From Taklimakanibacter sp050246735 (GTDB lineage Bacteria; Pseudomonadota; Alphaproteobacteria; Rhizobiales; Aestuariivirgaceae): a stretch of 64,000 nucleotides of DNA. Within the stretch, counting starts at the first letter, position 1. Each line of letters opens with the position of its first letter. Shown here one piece after another: positions 34,225 to 42,686 of the stretch. A program made the position numbers and the translations under genes. A model generated the notes under the pieces. It was not told where the DNA came from. It did no database searches and was given only the letters and a program-made list of their open reading frames with translations. The stretch covers positions 1-64,000 of the forward strand of contig JBFWVM010000024.1 in the NCBI GenBank assembly GCA_050246735.1, written 5' to 3'.

Positions 34225-35804
34225 CGCCCGATCTTCGCCGCAAGCCCGTTCGTGCCGCAGCGCGCGCAAGGGCGGTCCCGAAGAGCTTCCCGGCGCCGAC
34301 GCGCGGCTGGGTCACCTCCGAAAGCTTCGCGCTCGACGGTCCCGGCGGGGCGACCGTGCTCGAGAACTTCTTCCCGACCGCGCGCGGCATCCGGCCGAGG
34401 GGCGGCCTGTTCCGCCACGCCACCATCGCGGGCGGCGTGTCGAGCCTCATGGCCTGGCGCAGCGGCACGATCGAGCGGATCTTCGCAAGCGACGCCACGG
34501 CCGTCTATGACGTCACCGCTCCGGCCGACCCCGCCGTGGCGCCCGCACCGCTGGTGAGCGCGCAGACCTCGGGCGTCTACGCCTCGACCATGTTCTCGAC
34601 CTCGGGCGGCGACTTCCTCGTCGCGGTGAACGGCACCGATGCGCATCTCGTCTATGACGGCTCGGCCTTCGCCGCCGGCACGCCCGCCGTCACCGGCGTC
34701 GACACGGCCGGCCTCTCCTATGTCTGGGTGTTCAAGAACCGGCTGTTCTTCATCGAGAAGGACACGATGAACGCCTGGTGCCTGCCGGTCGACAGCTTGG
34801 GCGGAGCCGCGGCGCAGATCGCGCTCTCCGGCGTCTTCCGCAAGGGCGGCTCGCTGCTCTTCGGGGTGACCTGGTCGGTCGACGCCGGCGACGGCATGGA
34901 CGACGTCTGCGTCTTCGTGTCGACCACGGGCGAGCTCGCCGCCTTCGCCGGCACCGACCCGGCCGATCCCGCGGCCTGGGCGCTGGTCGGCACCTACGAC
35001 ATCGGCCAGCCGCTCGGTCCCCAGGCGCATTTCCGCGCCGGCGGCGACGTTATCATCGCGACGCTCGACGGGCTCATCCCGCTGTCCGCGGCCAAGCAGA
35101 AGGACCCGGCGGCGCTCTCCCTCGCCTCCGTCGCCGGCGCCATCGGCGAGGAATGGCGCGCCGAGGCGGTCGCGCGCCGCTCGTCGCGCGCCTGGACCTG
35201 CGTCAAGTGGGTGGCGCGCAACATGGCGATCGTCGGCCTGCCCACGGTGGGCGCGGCCGAGGTCTGCTGCTTCGTCGTCAACCTGCTGACCGGCGCCTGG
35301 GCGAAATACACGGGCTGGGACGTGTCCTGCGCGGTCGAGGCCGGCAGCCTCGTCCATGTCGGAACGCCGTCGGGCGGCGTCTTCATCGCCGAGGGCGGCG
35401 GCAGCGACGACGGCGAGCCCTATTTCTCGACCTTCGTCGGGCGCTTCGACCATCTGGGGAACCAGGCCTCGGCCAAGACGGCGGTGCTGGCGCGCACCAC
35501 CTGGCTCTGCCGCAAGCCGGTCAATCCGCGCGTCTCCTGTTCCTTCGACCATGTGCCTTCCCTGCCGCCTTTCCCGAGTGCCGCCGTCCATCCCGATCTC
35601 GATCTGTGGGACGTCGGCGAATGGGACGCGGCCTTGTGGGATTCGTCCTCCGCGCAGCGCATCGTCACCCGCTGGGTGAGCGTGGCCGGCACCGGCTTCG
35701 CGCTGGCGCCCAACGTGCAGCTCACCAACTCGCATACCGCGCCGCCCGAGGCCGAGCTCGTGTCCGTCGATCTTCTCTACGAGCCGGGCGGGCTTGCGGC
35801 CTGA
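34221..35804 (+). CDS. Packaged-DNA stabilisation / tail hub protein, P22 gp10-like candidate
   Basis: A 527-residue protein rich in Gly and aromatic beta repeats, probably a beta-propeller or beta-barrel hub. Repeated strands read like VLENFFPTARGI, LMAWRSGTIERIFA and YVWVFKNRLFFIE. In P22-like phages the protein at this place plugs the portal after packaging and holds the tail needle and fibres. The assignment is from order and composition. It is translationally coupled to the adaptor. Confidence 0.65.
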   Translation: MTPDLRRKPVRAAARARAVPKSFPAPTRGWVTSESFALDGPGGATVLENFFPTARGIRPRGGLFRHATIAGGVSSLMAWRSGTIERIFASDATAVYDVTAPADPAVAPAPLVSAQTSGVYASTMFSTSGGDFLVAVNGTDAHLVYDGSAFAAGTPAVTGVDTAGLSYVWVFKNRLFFIEKDTMNAWCLPVDSLGGAAAQIALSGVFRKGGSLLFGVTWSVDAGDGMDDVCVFVSTTGELAAFAGTDPADPAAWALVGTYDIGQPLGPQAHFRAGGDVIIATLDGLIPLSAAKQKDPAALSLASVAGAIGEEWRAEAVARRSSRAWTCVKWVARNMAIVGLPTVGAAEVCCFVVNLLTGAWAKYTGWDVSCAVEAGSLVHVGTPSGGVFIAEGGGSDDGEPYFSTFVGRFDHLGNQASAKTAVLARTTWLCRKPVNPRVSCSFDHVPSLPPFPSAAVHPDLDLWDVGEWDAALWDSSSAQRIVTRWVSVAGTGFALAPNVQLTNSHTAPPEAELVSVDLLYEPGGLAA

Positions 35805-35895
35805 TGTTTCCGGGAATGGCGCGGGCCTTCGATCTCGCCGGAACAGGGCGCGATTCTTTCCAGCCGGAGAACGGCCCCCGCGCAGGAGCGTCGAC

Positions 35896-36363
35896 ATGGA
35901 TCTGGTCTATGGCCGCAATGATGAGGTGGCGGCCTTCGTCGCAAGCCTCATTCCCTTCTGCGCCGCGCGCGGCTTCGGCGAATGCGCCGCCTTGGGCGTC
36001 GCGCGCCGGGGCCGTCTCGTCGGCGGCTTCGTCTTTCACGACTATGCGCCGGAATTCGGCGTCGTCGAGCTGAGCTTCGCCGCCGCCGACCGGCGCTGGC
36101 TGACGCGTCCCGTCCTCTATGCCGCCTTCTCCTATGTGTTCGACGGGCTCGGCTGCCAGATGGCCTGCTCGCGCACCCCGGCGGGCCTCGGCCACGCGGT
36201 CAGGATCTGCCGGGCCTATGGCTTCCGCCAGCAGCGCGTGCCGCGGCTGTTCGGCCGCGGCGAGGACGGCATCCTGTCGACGCTCACCGTCGAGGACTGG
36301 CGGGCGAACGGATTTCACAAGGAGAACGCACATGGGCAAGAGCAAGGCGCCGAAGCCGCCTGA
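35896..36363 (+). CDS. GNAT-like acyltransferase fold protein, phage
   Basis: A 155-residue protein whose pattern resembles GNAT acyltransferases found in phage tail regions. The ATG with AGGAG upstream at 35896 was preferred over the longer frame. It overlaps the next gene by 32 bases. No catalytic residue can be pinpointed with certainty. Confidence 0.6.
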   Translation: MDLVYGRNDEVAAFVASLIPFCAARGFGECAALGVARRGRLVGGFVFHDYAPEFGVVELSFAAADRRWLTRPVLYAAFSYVFDGLGCQMACSRTPAGLGHAVRICRAYGFRQQRVPRLFGRGEDGILSTLTVEDWRANGFHKENAHGQEQGAEAA

Positions 36364-37369
36364 TCCGGTCAAGACCGCGGCGGCGCAGACCGCCAGCAAC
36401 ATAGGGACGGCGCTGGCCGAAGGCGCGATCAACCGCGTCGACCAGGTGACGCCCGACGGCGCCCTGACCTATGCGAGGAGCGGCATGGAGCAGTGGCGCG
36501 ATCCGCTCAGCGGCCGTGTCTACGACATCCCGCGCTATACCGCGACCACCACGCTCTCCGCTGCCCAGCAGCGCATCAAGGACGAGGAGGACCGGGCGTC
36601 CCTCAACCTGGCGGCGCTGGCGGCCGGCCAGTCGGGCCGGCTTCAGGGCCTGCTCGACCGTCCGCTGGATCTGGGCAACGAGGCGGTGGAGAGCCGCCTG
36701 CTCGAGCTGGGCGCCCGGCGCCTCGAGCCGCGCCTCGCCGAGGCGCGCCGGCGCGCCGAGACCGACGCCGCCAGCCGCGGCATCCGCCTGGGCTCCGCCG
36801 CCTATGACCGGCTGATGCGCGGCGTCGGCGAGACCGAGAACGACGCCTGGACCCAGCTCCTGCTGAGCGGGCGCGGCCAGGCGCTGAACGAGCTTCTCAC
36901 CGAGCGCAACCAGCCGCTGAACGAGATCTCGGCGCTGCTGTCGGGCTCCGCCGTGGCGCAGCCCCGCTTCGTCGGTACGCCGCAGGCGGACGTGGCGAAT
37001 ACCGACTATGCCGGCCTGGTGAATGCGAATTATCAGCAGCAGCTGGCGGCTTGGCAACAACAGCAGCAGAACCAGAATGACCTGCTTGGCGGACTGCTTG
37101 GCATTGGCGCCGCGTTCGCCGGTAATCCCTCGCTTAAATTCTCCGATCGTCGCCTGAAGGAGGATGTGGAGAAAGTGGGTGAAACGAATGATGGGCAGAA
37201 CATCTATTCGTATCACTACAAGGGCGACAAGCGTCTACAACTGGGACTAATTGCGCAGGAGGTCCAGCGCAAGAAACCTGGTGCCATCATAACGTTACCG
37301 GGTGGTGTTAAGGCTGTTGATTACCGGAAGGCTCTGCACCTTGGCGAAGGTGCAAGGGTAACATCTTGA
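36332..37369 (+). CDS. Phage protein with C-terminal S74-type chaperone domain
   Basis: A 345-residue protein. Residues about 10-280 are helical and Gln-rich near the end (LAAWQQQQQNQND). The last 75 residues begin with FSDRRLKEDVEKVGE, the hallmark of the S74 endosialidase chaperone domain, which folds fibre trimers and cleaves itself. Such domains usually end long fibres, but here the upstream part is a compact helical protein. DNA from about 37020 is AT-richer than its neighbours. It could be a DNA-injection or tail-tip protein. Confidence 0.75.
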   Translation: MGKSKAPKPPDPVKTAAAQTASNIGTALAEGAINRVDQVTPDGALTYARSGMEQWRDPLSGRVYDIPRYTATTTLSAAQQRIKDEEDRASLNLAALAAGQSGRLQGLLDRPLDLGNEAVESRLLELGARRLEPRLAEARRRAETDAASRGIRLGSAAYDRLMRGVGETENDAWTQLLLSGRGQALNELLTERNQPLNEISALLSGSAVAQPRFVGTPQADVANTDYAGLVNANYQQQLAAWQQQQQNQNDLLGGLLGIGAAFAGNPSLKFSDRRLKEDVEKVGETNDGQNIYSYHYKGDKRLQLGLIAQEVQRKKPGAIITLPGGVKAVDYRKALHLGEGARVTS

Positions 37370-37460
37370 ATGCCAAACAATAACCGCCGCACGCAGATCA
37401 CCAACGGTTACCACTAGGTCGGTTCGTTTCATCGCCAGCGCCTTTACAGGAGAAAATTGT

Positions 37461-38870
37461 ATGCCTCGCAACGGAAGCGGCGTTTACGGCCTTCCGGCAG
37501 GTAGCACTGCCGTGCCTAACACGCCAATCGAATCCGCCAAATATAACGCAGCCACGACCGATCTAGCCCAGGCTCTGACAGAAAGCGTCAATGTCCAGGG
37601 CACGGCGCCGTTCCAGGCCGACCAGCCCATGGGCGGCCACAAACTCACCGGGCTGTCCGCCGGCGTGGCGGCGGGCGACAGCGCAACGCTCGGCCAGGTG
37701 CAAAGCAGCATCATGGCACACGCGGCCGTGGTCGGTGGCACGGCCGATGCCATCACCCTGACGTTCTCCCCGGCCTTCAGCGCCTATATCGCCAAGATGC
37801 GCTTCCGCTTCACGGCGACCGGTGCGAATACGGTCACGGCGCCAACGGTGAATGTGGACAGCCTCGGCGCCAAGACGATCAAGAAGCTGAACGGCCAAGC
37901 GTTGGTTGCCGGCGACATCGCGGGATCGGGCCATATCGTCGACTGCGTCTATGACGGGACTGACGTGCTCATCATCAGCGCAAGTGCGGTGTCAGATGCT
38001 TCAGAGGCAGTCAAGGGGATCATCGAGCTTGCGACAATGGCTGAGGTCAAAGCTGGCACGGATCCCGTACGGGTGGTCACACCGGCGGGCCTCGCCGGCG
38101 CGACGCGGCTCAAGCTCACCACCAATACGACCTTCTATGTTCGAACCGGTGGTGACGATGGCAATGATGGCTCCGCGAACGACGATGATCACGCCTTTGA
38201 GACGGTCCAAGGGGCGGACGACTATCTCAATGCTATCGACTTCAACGGGCATACGGTCACGGTGCAACTGATGGACGGCACTTTTGACGACACGGCCATG
38301 ATCCGCCTGAAGGTCGGGCTCACGGATGCCAGTGGATATGTCATTCAGGGCAACTCGAGCGCGCCTGGAAACGTGATCGTTTCAACCACAAGCGCCAATT
38401 GTTTCACGGTTGGCAGGAGGGCGATGGTCACCATCAAGGATATGGAGCTTCGGACTGCGACATCGGGCTCTTGTCTCTTGGCATACGGGTATCTCGAAGT
38501 TGGAAGCATGATTTTTGGTGCGGCCGCCTCTCACCACATAAGGGCGGAAGCAGACGGCTACATCAAATTGACCTCTGACTATACGATCGCCGGTAATGCG
38601 CCCGCCCACTATAGCGCTGATGGCGGGCGCATAGTCACGTCGTTGTCGAGCGTCACTCTCGTCGATACACCTCTCATAAACAGTTTTTGCACTGCAACTT
38701 CGTGCGGGGTCGTGGTCAGCTCCGGCATTACCTTCTCCGGCGGCATAGGGAGCGGCACCTCTCGCTACGGGGTGAATCTGAACGGCGTCATCAGGACCGG
38801 CGGCAGTGGTGGCGGCTATTTCCCCGGCACCTTGTCCGGGAGCATCGGGAGCGGCGGCCAGTACGGCTGA
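37461..38870 (+). CDS. Phage tail fibre protein
   Basis: A 469-residue protein. The first 100 residues include the collar motif QMGGHKLTGLSAG-like (here PMGGHKLTGLSAG) common in fibres. A Thr/Asn/Asp-rich beta-helix part (about 230-440) is suited to receptor or sugar binding. GGAG precedes the ATG. The AT-richer composition relative to its neighbours fits recent exchange of host-range domains. Confidence 0.8.
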   Translation: MPRNGSGVYGLPAGSTAVPNTPIESAKYNAATTDLAQALTESVNVQGTAPFQADQPMGGHKLTGLSAGVAAGDSATLGQVQSSIMAHAAVVGGTADAITLTFSPAFSAYIAKMRFRFTATGANTVTAPTVNVDSLGAKTIKKLNGQALVAGDIAGSGHIVDCVYDGTDVLIISASAVSDASEAVKGIIELATMAEVKAGTDPVRVVTPAGLAGATRLKLTTNTTFYVRTGGDDGNDGSANDDDHAFETVQGADDYLNAIDFNGHTVTVQLMDGTFDDTAMIRLKVGLTDASGYVIQGNSSAPGNVIVSTTSANCFTVGRRAMVTIKDMELRTATSGSCLLAYGYLEVGSMIFGAAASHHIRAEADGYIKLTSDYTIAGNAPAHYSADGGRIVTSLSSVTLVDTPLINSFCTATSCGVVVSSGITFSGGIGSGTSRYGVNLNGVIRTGGSGGGYFPGTLSGSIGSGGQYG

Positions 38871-38964
38871 TCGCGCGACCCCTCTCTCCATCGCCTTCAC
38901 GCTGCTCCGTGGCGTCGCGCCGGCGGCGTTCGCATATCTCCATCTCCGACAAGGACGGCACCTG

Positions 38965-39132
38965 ATGATGACGACAAAGGTCAACGTGGCGGTCGCGGCG
39001 GCGGGCCTGACATTGTGGGGCTGGCTGCCCATCCTGAGGGACGTGTCCGAGATAGCCGCATTGCTCGTCCCGCCGGTCACGCTGGCGTGGATCGTCTACC
39101 AGTGGATCAAGTATCGGCCGCCGCAGGCCTGA
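38965..39132 (+). CDS. Holin-like small membrane protein
   Basis: A 55-residue protein with two membrane segments (VAVAAAGLTLWGWLPIL and ALLVPPVTLAWIVYQWI) placed before the lysozyme. A holin would make holes in the inner membrane to release or activate the lysin. Position and topology support this; there is no family motif. Confidence 0.55.
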   Translation: MMTTKVNVAVAAAGLTLWGWLPILRDVSEIAALLVPPVTLAWIVYQWIKYRPPQA

Positions 39133-39169
39133 GCCCCGCCTCCCAACTCTCCACGAAAGGAAAACTGCC

Positions 39170-39478
39170 ATGAAGGCCTGTCACTGGCTGCTGGCCGGCG
39201 CGTGCGCGCTCGGCTTCCCGGTCCTTGCGACCTGCGCCCACGCCCGGATGCCCTGCGGCCCGGCAAGCCAGGTCACGGCCGGGTTGATCGGGGCCGGCAA
39301 CAGGATCGCCGCCACGATGCGGATCCGGACCGGCGGGGGCCTCGTCCCCGCGCGGATATTCGCCAGCCCGAAGAGCAGCCGCTGGCTGCTGGTGATCGAC
39401 GGCGGCGACGGCCTGTCCTGCGTCGTCCTGATCGGCGAGGACTGGAGCCCCGGCCGCCTGCCCGGAGAGGACGCATGA
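39170..39478 (+). CDS. Exported phage protein of unknown function
   Basis: A 102-residue protein with a signal peptide (about 1-25, ending AHA) and two Cys in the mature part. It overlaps the lysozyme start by four bases, so it belongs to the lysis cluster. Confidence 0.6.
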   Translation: MKACHWLLAGACALGFPVLATCAHARMPCGPASQVTAGLIGAGNRIAATMRIRTGGGLVPARIFASPKSSRWLLVIDGGDGLSCVVLIGEDWSPGRLPGEDA

Positions 39479-39933
39479 GCAGGCTCGCCCAGGGCGGCGC
39501 TCTCGTCGGGCTGCTCATCGCCGTCGTCGGCGCCTTCGAGAGCGTCAGGCAGACGGCCTACAGCGATCCGGCCGGCATCCCCACGGTCTGCTACGGCCAC
39601 ACCGAGGGCGTCAGGCCCGGGGACCGCCACACGCTCGACGAATGCCGGGTCATGCTGCGCCGTGACCTCGAGGTCTATGCGCGCGGCATCGAGCGCTGCG
39701 TCACGGTCCCGCTGCCCGACCGGCGCTACGTGGCGCTGGTGTCGTTCGCGTTCAATGTCGGCGTCCGCGCCGCCTGCCGGTCGAGCGTCATCCGCCTCAT
39801 CAACGAGGGCAGGACGCGCGAGGGCTGCGACCGGCTGCTGCTCTACGACAAAGCCGCCGGCATCACCTTTCCCGGCCTGGCGAGGCGCCGGCGGGAAGAG
39901 CGGGAACTGTGCCTGTCGGAGCTGCCCGCATGA
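39475..39933 (+). CDS. Endolysin: T4-type lysozyme (GH24) with N-terminal SAR segment
   Basis: A 152-residue muramidase. The catalytic triad spacing of T4 lysozyme is kept: Glu22, Asp31 and Thr37 in AFESVRQTAYSDPAGIPT. The first 20 residues are a weakly hydrophobic Gly/Ala-rich segment (GGALVGLLIAVVGAF), as in signal-arrest-release endolysins, which tether to the membrane until the holin acts. It overlaps genes on both sides by four bases, so the lysis genes are tightly coupled. Confidence 0.9.
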   Translation: MSRLAQGGALVGLLIAVVGAFESVRQTAYSDPAGIPTVCYGHTEGVRPGDRHTLDECRVMLRRDLEVYARGIERCVTVPLPDRRYVALVSFAFNVGVRAACRSSVIRLINEGRTREGCDRLLLYDKAAGITFPGLARRRREERELCLSELPA

Positions 39934-40277
39934 TCTCCGCCATCGTCAAATGGCTGACCGGCCTGAGCGCCACGACATGGATCGCGGCCGGCCTTGTTGC
40001 GCTCTTCGCCCTCTGGACCTGGCGCGTCTATGACGCCGGCTACGCGGCCATGGAGCGGCAGTGCGAGACGGCCGCCCTCGAGGCCAGGATCGCCAGGCTG
40101 GAGCTCGAAATCCAGACCCGGAAGGACGCCGACGCCATCGAGGACCGGTCCCGCGCCGAACTCGACGCCGAAAACAAAAAGCTCAAGAAGGTGATTGACG
40201 CCTATGTGGAAGAACTCGAGAGCCGCCCCGATCACTGTCCTCTCGGTGATGACGCTGACCGGCTTAACGGCCTGTAG
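39930..40277 (+). CDS. Rz-like inner-membrane spanin
   Basis: A 115-residue protein with one N-terminal membrane segment (WIAAGLVALFALWTW) and a long periplasmic coiled coil (about 45-100). Together with an outer-membrane lipoprotein it fuses the membranes at the last step of lysis. It overlaps the lysozyme by four bases. The Rz1 reading frame starts inside its 3' part. Confidence 0.82.
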   Translation: MISAIVKWLTGLSATTWIAAGLVALFALWTWRVYDAGYAAMERQCETAALEARIARLELEIQTRKDADAIEDRSRAELDAENKKLKKVIDAYVEELESRPDHCPLGDDADRLNGL

Positions 40278-40485
40278 CCGTCCTGCCGTTGTCGATGCCG
40301 GCGGAATGACGCTGCCGGCGCCTCCATCCTTCATGGAGCCGGTGGCGATGCAGAAATTCCGCAAGGACCAGGATGCGCGCGAGGCGCTGGCCCGGGAGAG
40401 GGGCAGTCTCAAGGAGGCCAATTCCCGGCTGCGCAAGAGCAAGGCCTGGTATCTGCGCGTCAGGCGGACGGCGGGAGGCAAGTGA
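40204..40485 (+). CDS. Rz1-like outer-membrane spanin lipoprotein, overlapping Rz
   Basis: A 93-residue frame beginning 74 bases inside the Rz gene in another frame. A lipoprotein signal with lipobox LTAC (Cys at about residue 24) is followed by a proline-containing linker and a charged helical tail. This nested arrangement is typical of Rz/Rz1 pairs. The ATG at 40204 was chosen; a TTG at 40195 is also open. Confidence 0.75.
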   Translation: MWKNSRAAPITVLSVMTLTGLTACSRPAVVDAGGMTLPAPPSFMEPVAMQKFRKDQDAREALARERGSLKEANSRLRKSKAWYLRVRRTAGGK

Positions 40486-40551
40486 GGCGCCTGCCGCGCC
40501 GGATGAGGCAGTGAAGCCGCGATCAGGCATGACCGGAAGGAGGCAGCCGCC

Positions 40552-40773
40552 ATGGATACGCAACGACCTCCACCGGCCGGAACAGGACGTCGGCCGGCTC
40601 CGACGCCGTCACCCCATGGAGACGCGGAAACCCGCCACCCTCGGGGGTTTGTTGAAGGTGGCGGGGTCCGCCTGGTCTGCCACCGAACGGCGAAGCACAG
40701 CGGCAGCCCGGAGCCTCCGTCCGAAGACGCTCAGCGCGGGAGTTCCCTCCAGCAACCACCAGCTTCGGCGTGA
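40552..40773 (+). CDS. Possible small proline-rich ORF
   Basis: A 73-codon frame with a very good ribosome site (AAGGAGG, nine bases upstream). The product is Pro/Gly/Arg-rich and disordered with no known domain. A second frame starting at 40529 overlaps it. Coding is uncertain. Confidence 0.3.
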   Translation: MDTQRPPPAGTGRRPAPTPSPHGDAETRHPRGFVEGGGVRLVCHRTAKHSGSPEPPSEDAQRGSSLQQPPASA

Positions 40774-40836
40774 GTCAACTGAAAATGACGTAAGGATAGA
40801 AGATTAATGGAAAAAGCCGCCGGCCGGCCCGCCGGC

Positions 40837-41031
40837 TCACCGGGTGGTCCGGTCGAGCGCGATCGCCAGGAGCGTGCCGTATCTGCGCTCTCCCCGGTTG
40901 GCGAAGCCGATGACGCGCGCGGCGATGGCCGCTTTCACGACGTCGTCGCAGCCGAGCGTCGCGCAGGCCTCGTCGGTCACCTTGCCGACCATGTCGACCT
41001 CGTCCGGGGTCAGGGCGTTTCTCACCGGCAT
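40837..41031 (-). CDS. Small protein of unknown function
   Basis: A 64-residue helical protein with GGAGGCGA before the ATG. The sequence LTPDEVDMVGKVTDEACATLG suggests a compact helical fold. It is on the opposite strand to the lysis genes and marks the end of the rightward phage block. Confidence 0.65.
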   Translation of the reverse strand: MPVRNALTPDEVDMVGKVTDEACATLGCDDVVKAAIAARVIGFANRGERRYGTLLAIALDRTTR

Positions 41032-41191
41032 TCGCCTCCATGCGCCGTCCCTGAAGGGGGAGCCGGGATCTTTCCCGGCCGGGGGGCCAACGCCGGCCGG
41101 CGGCCATCGTTCCCGATCGTCCGGCAGGGGTGAGGGAACCGCGCCGCGGGCCGGGCGTTATGCGAAAGCCGTGCCGCAAGAGGGCCCTCGA

Positions 41192-41350
41192 ATGTCGAAG
41201 GATGCGAAGGATGCCGAGAAACCACGCCCGTCAGGCGGCGAGCCCGACGCCGGCGGCGAGGCGCGCGAGCGCCGCGATCCGGACAAGCCTCCGCGCAAGC
41301 CGGCCGAGCCGAAGAATCCCGACGTGGGAGACCTCAGGCACGACCGGTGA
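41192..41350 (+). CDS. Small disordered protein
   Basis: A 52-residue, strongly charged Pro/Glu/Asp/Lys-rich protein with GAGGG before the ATG. Similar short disordered proteins are common in this bacterial order. Function unknown. Confidence 0.5.
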   Translation: MSKDAKDAEKPRPSGGEPDAGGEARERRDPDKPPRKPAEPKNPDVGDLRHDR

Positions 41351-41398
41351 CGCCGTCTTCGCGTCCGGACCATGTGCCGGAGCGCGGCGCCCGCGGCC

Positions 41399-41758
41399 TC
41401 AGCGCCGGCGCGGCTTCATGTAGACGGTCTCGCACTGCTCGCCCAGGGCCGAATAATAGCACTGGGTATAGTAGCCGAGCTTCTTCTTGAGAGGTCCGTT
41501 CGACACCTTCACCCGCTGCAGCCTGGCGGATTTGCCTTTCGACGTGCGCACCCGGGCATAGACATATTCGCACTGCTCTCCGAGGGCCGAATAATAGCAC
41601 TGCACATAGTAGCCGCTCTTGTTCTTGAGCTTGACGCCCGAGGTCGGGAGCCTCTGATAGACCTGCTTGCTGGCGGCATCGCCGGTCGCGGGCGCGGCGG
41701 CGAGGCCCAGGGACAGCGCGAGAGCGGCGGCCAGGATCGTCGGTATTCGCTTGGGCAT
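41399..41758 (-). CDS. Exported protein with two tandem Tyr/Cys-rich repeats
   Basis: A 119-residue protein with a signal peptide (about 1-28). The mature part is two copies of one motif: GYYVQCYYSALGEQC and GYYTQCYYSALGEQC, each with paired Cys and many Tyr, separated by a basic linker. The pairs likely form disulfides in the periplasm or outside. Nothing comparable is recognised by name. Confidence 0.72.
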   Translation of the reverse strand: MPKRIPTILAAALALSLGLAAAPATGDAASKQVYQRLPTSGVKLKNKSGYYVQCYYSALGEQCEYVYARVRTSKGKSARLQRVKVSNGPLKKKLGYYTQCYYSALGEQCETVYMKPRRR

Positions 41759-41866
41759 GATCGGTCCTTTTCGGAGGGGTGGTTGAGCGGCCGCATTATG
41801 GCGGATTCTGACCTAGCGGCAATAGAATATTGCGAAAGCCGCATGGGCCCGGCCGGACGGGTCCCG

Positions 41867-42679
41867 TCAGGCGAGCGCGGTCCAGCCGTGGATGCCCATG
41901 TAGAGGCCGGCGAGCATCATCAGCAGGCTCGACAGATAGGGCGCGCGCCGGGCGGCGGCGTCGAACCAGGGCCAGCGGCGCGACGCATGGCCGACGCTCA
42001 GGGCCGCCGCCACGCCCACGGCGACGAGCGTCACGGCGAGCCCCGCGGAGAAGCACAGCACCAGGACGCCGCCCAGGGCGACCCGCTCGAGCTGGAGGCA
42101 GAGCAACAGGACGGTGATGGCCGCGGGGCAGGGAACGAGGCCGCCGGTGAGCCCGAACAGGACGACCTGCCCGCTCGTCGCCCCGGCGCCCGGGAACCGC
42201 CGCTCCAGGCCGCGCGCATGGGCAAGCTCGTGCGCGCTCGCGCCCGTCATGCGCTCCGCGGCGGCGCCGGCAGCGTGATGGTGATGGCCATGACCATGAT
42301 GGTGCCGGGGATGGCGATGCTCCCGCCCGTGACGCCGGTCCCGGCGGATCCGCCATGCCGTCCACAAAGCGATGGCGATGACGGCGACGGCCGAGGCCAT
42401 CTGGAGCCAGGGCTCGACGGCTTGCGTGTCGAGGCCTTGCCACAGATAGAGTCCGCCGAGCGCTATTCCCCAGACGACGATGCTGTGCGACAGGGTGGCC
42501 GCCAGGCCGAGCAGGACGGCCTGCGCCACCGTGCCGCGGACCGCCACGATGAAGGCGGCCATCACCGTCTTCGAATGGCCGGGCTCGAGGCCGTGCAGGG
42601 CGCCGAGCAGGACGGCGGTCGGGATGAACAGCCAGGCATGCGCCGAGCCCTGCCGGATCAGGTCTGCGAAGGGCGCCAT
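41867..42679 (-). CDS. rcnA: Nickel/cobalt efflux transporter, RcnA type
   Basis: A 270-residue membrane protein that should pump Ni(II) and Co(II) out of the cell. Membrane segments surround the conserved HGLEPGHSKT motif (about residues 29-38) and a cytosolic loop very rich in His (HHHGHGHHHH), the classic RcnA feature. Seven bases separate it from the upstream repressor gene, so the two form an operon. Cobalt control matters in a bacterium with B12 enzymes. Confidence 0.92.
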   Translation of the reverse strand: MAPFADLIRQGSAHAWLFIPTAVLLGALHGLEPGHSKTVMAAFIVAVRGTVAQAVLLGLAATLSHSIVVWGIALGGLYLWQGLDTQAVEPWLQMASAVAVIAIALWTAWRIRRDRRHGREHRHPRHHHGHGHHHHAAGAAAERMTGASAHELAHARGLERRFPGAGATSGQVVLFGLTGGLVPCPAAITVLLLCLQLERVALGGVLVLCFSAGLAVTLVAVGVAAALSVGHASRRWPWFDAAARRAPYLSSLLMMLAGLYMGIHGWTALA

Positions 42680-42686
42680 TGCGGGC

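Noticed and set aside
30931..34269. An open frame of over 1,100 codons antisense to the coat and head genes
   Set aside because: It covers several well-supported genes; its composition is Arg/Gly/Val/Ala-rich shadow translation with no fold signature.
24091..39933. A Rhodobacter-type gene transfer agent
   Set aside because: The gene order (P22-like large portal, scaffold, adaptor, gp10-like, fibre, lysis) differs from the GTA cluster, which has a tape measure and tail tube genes.
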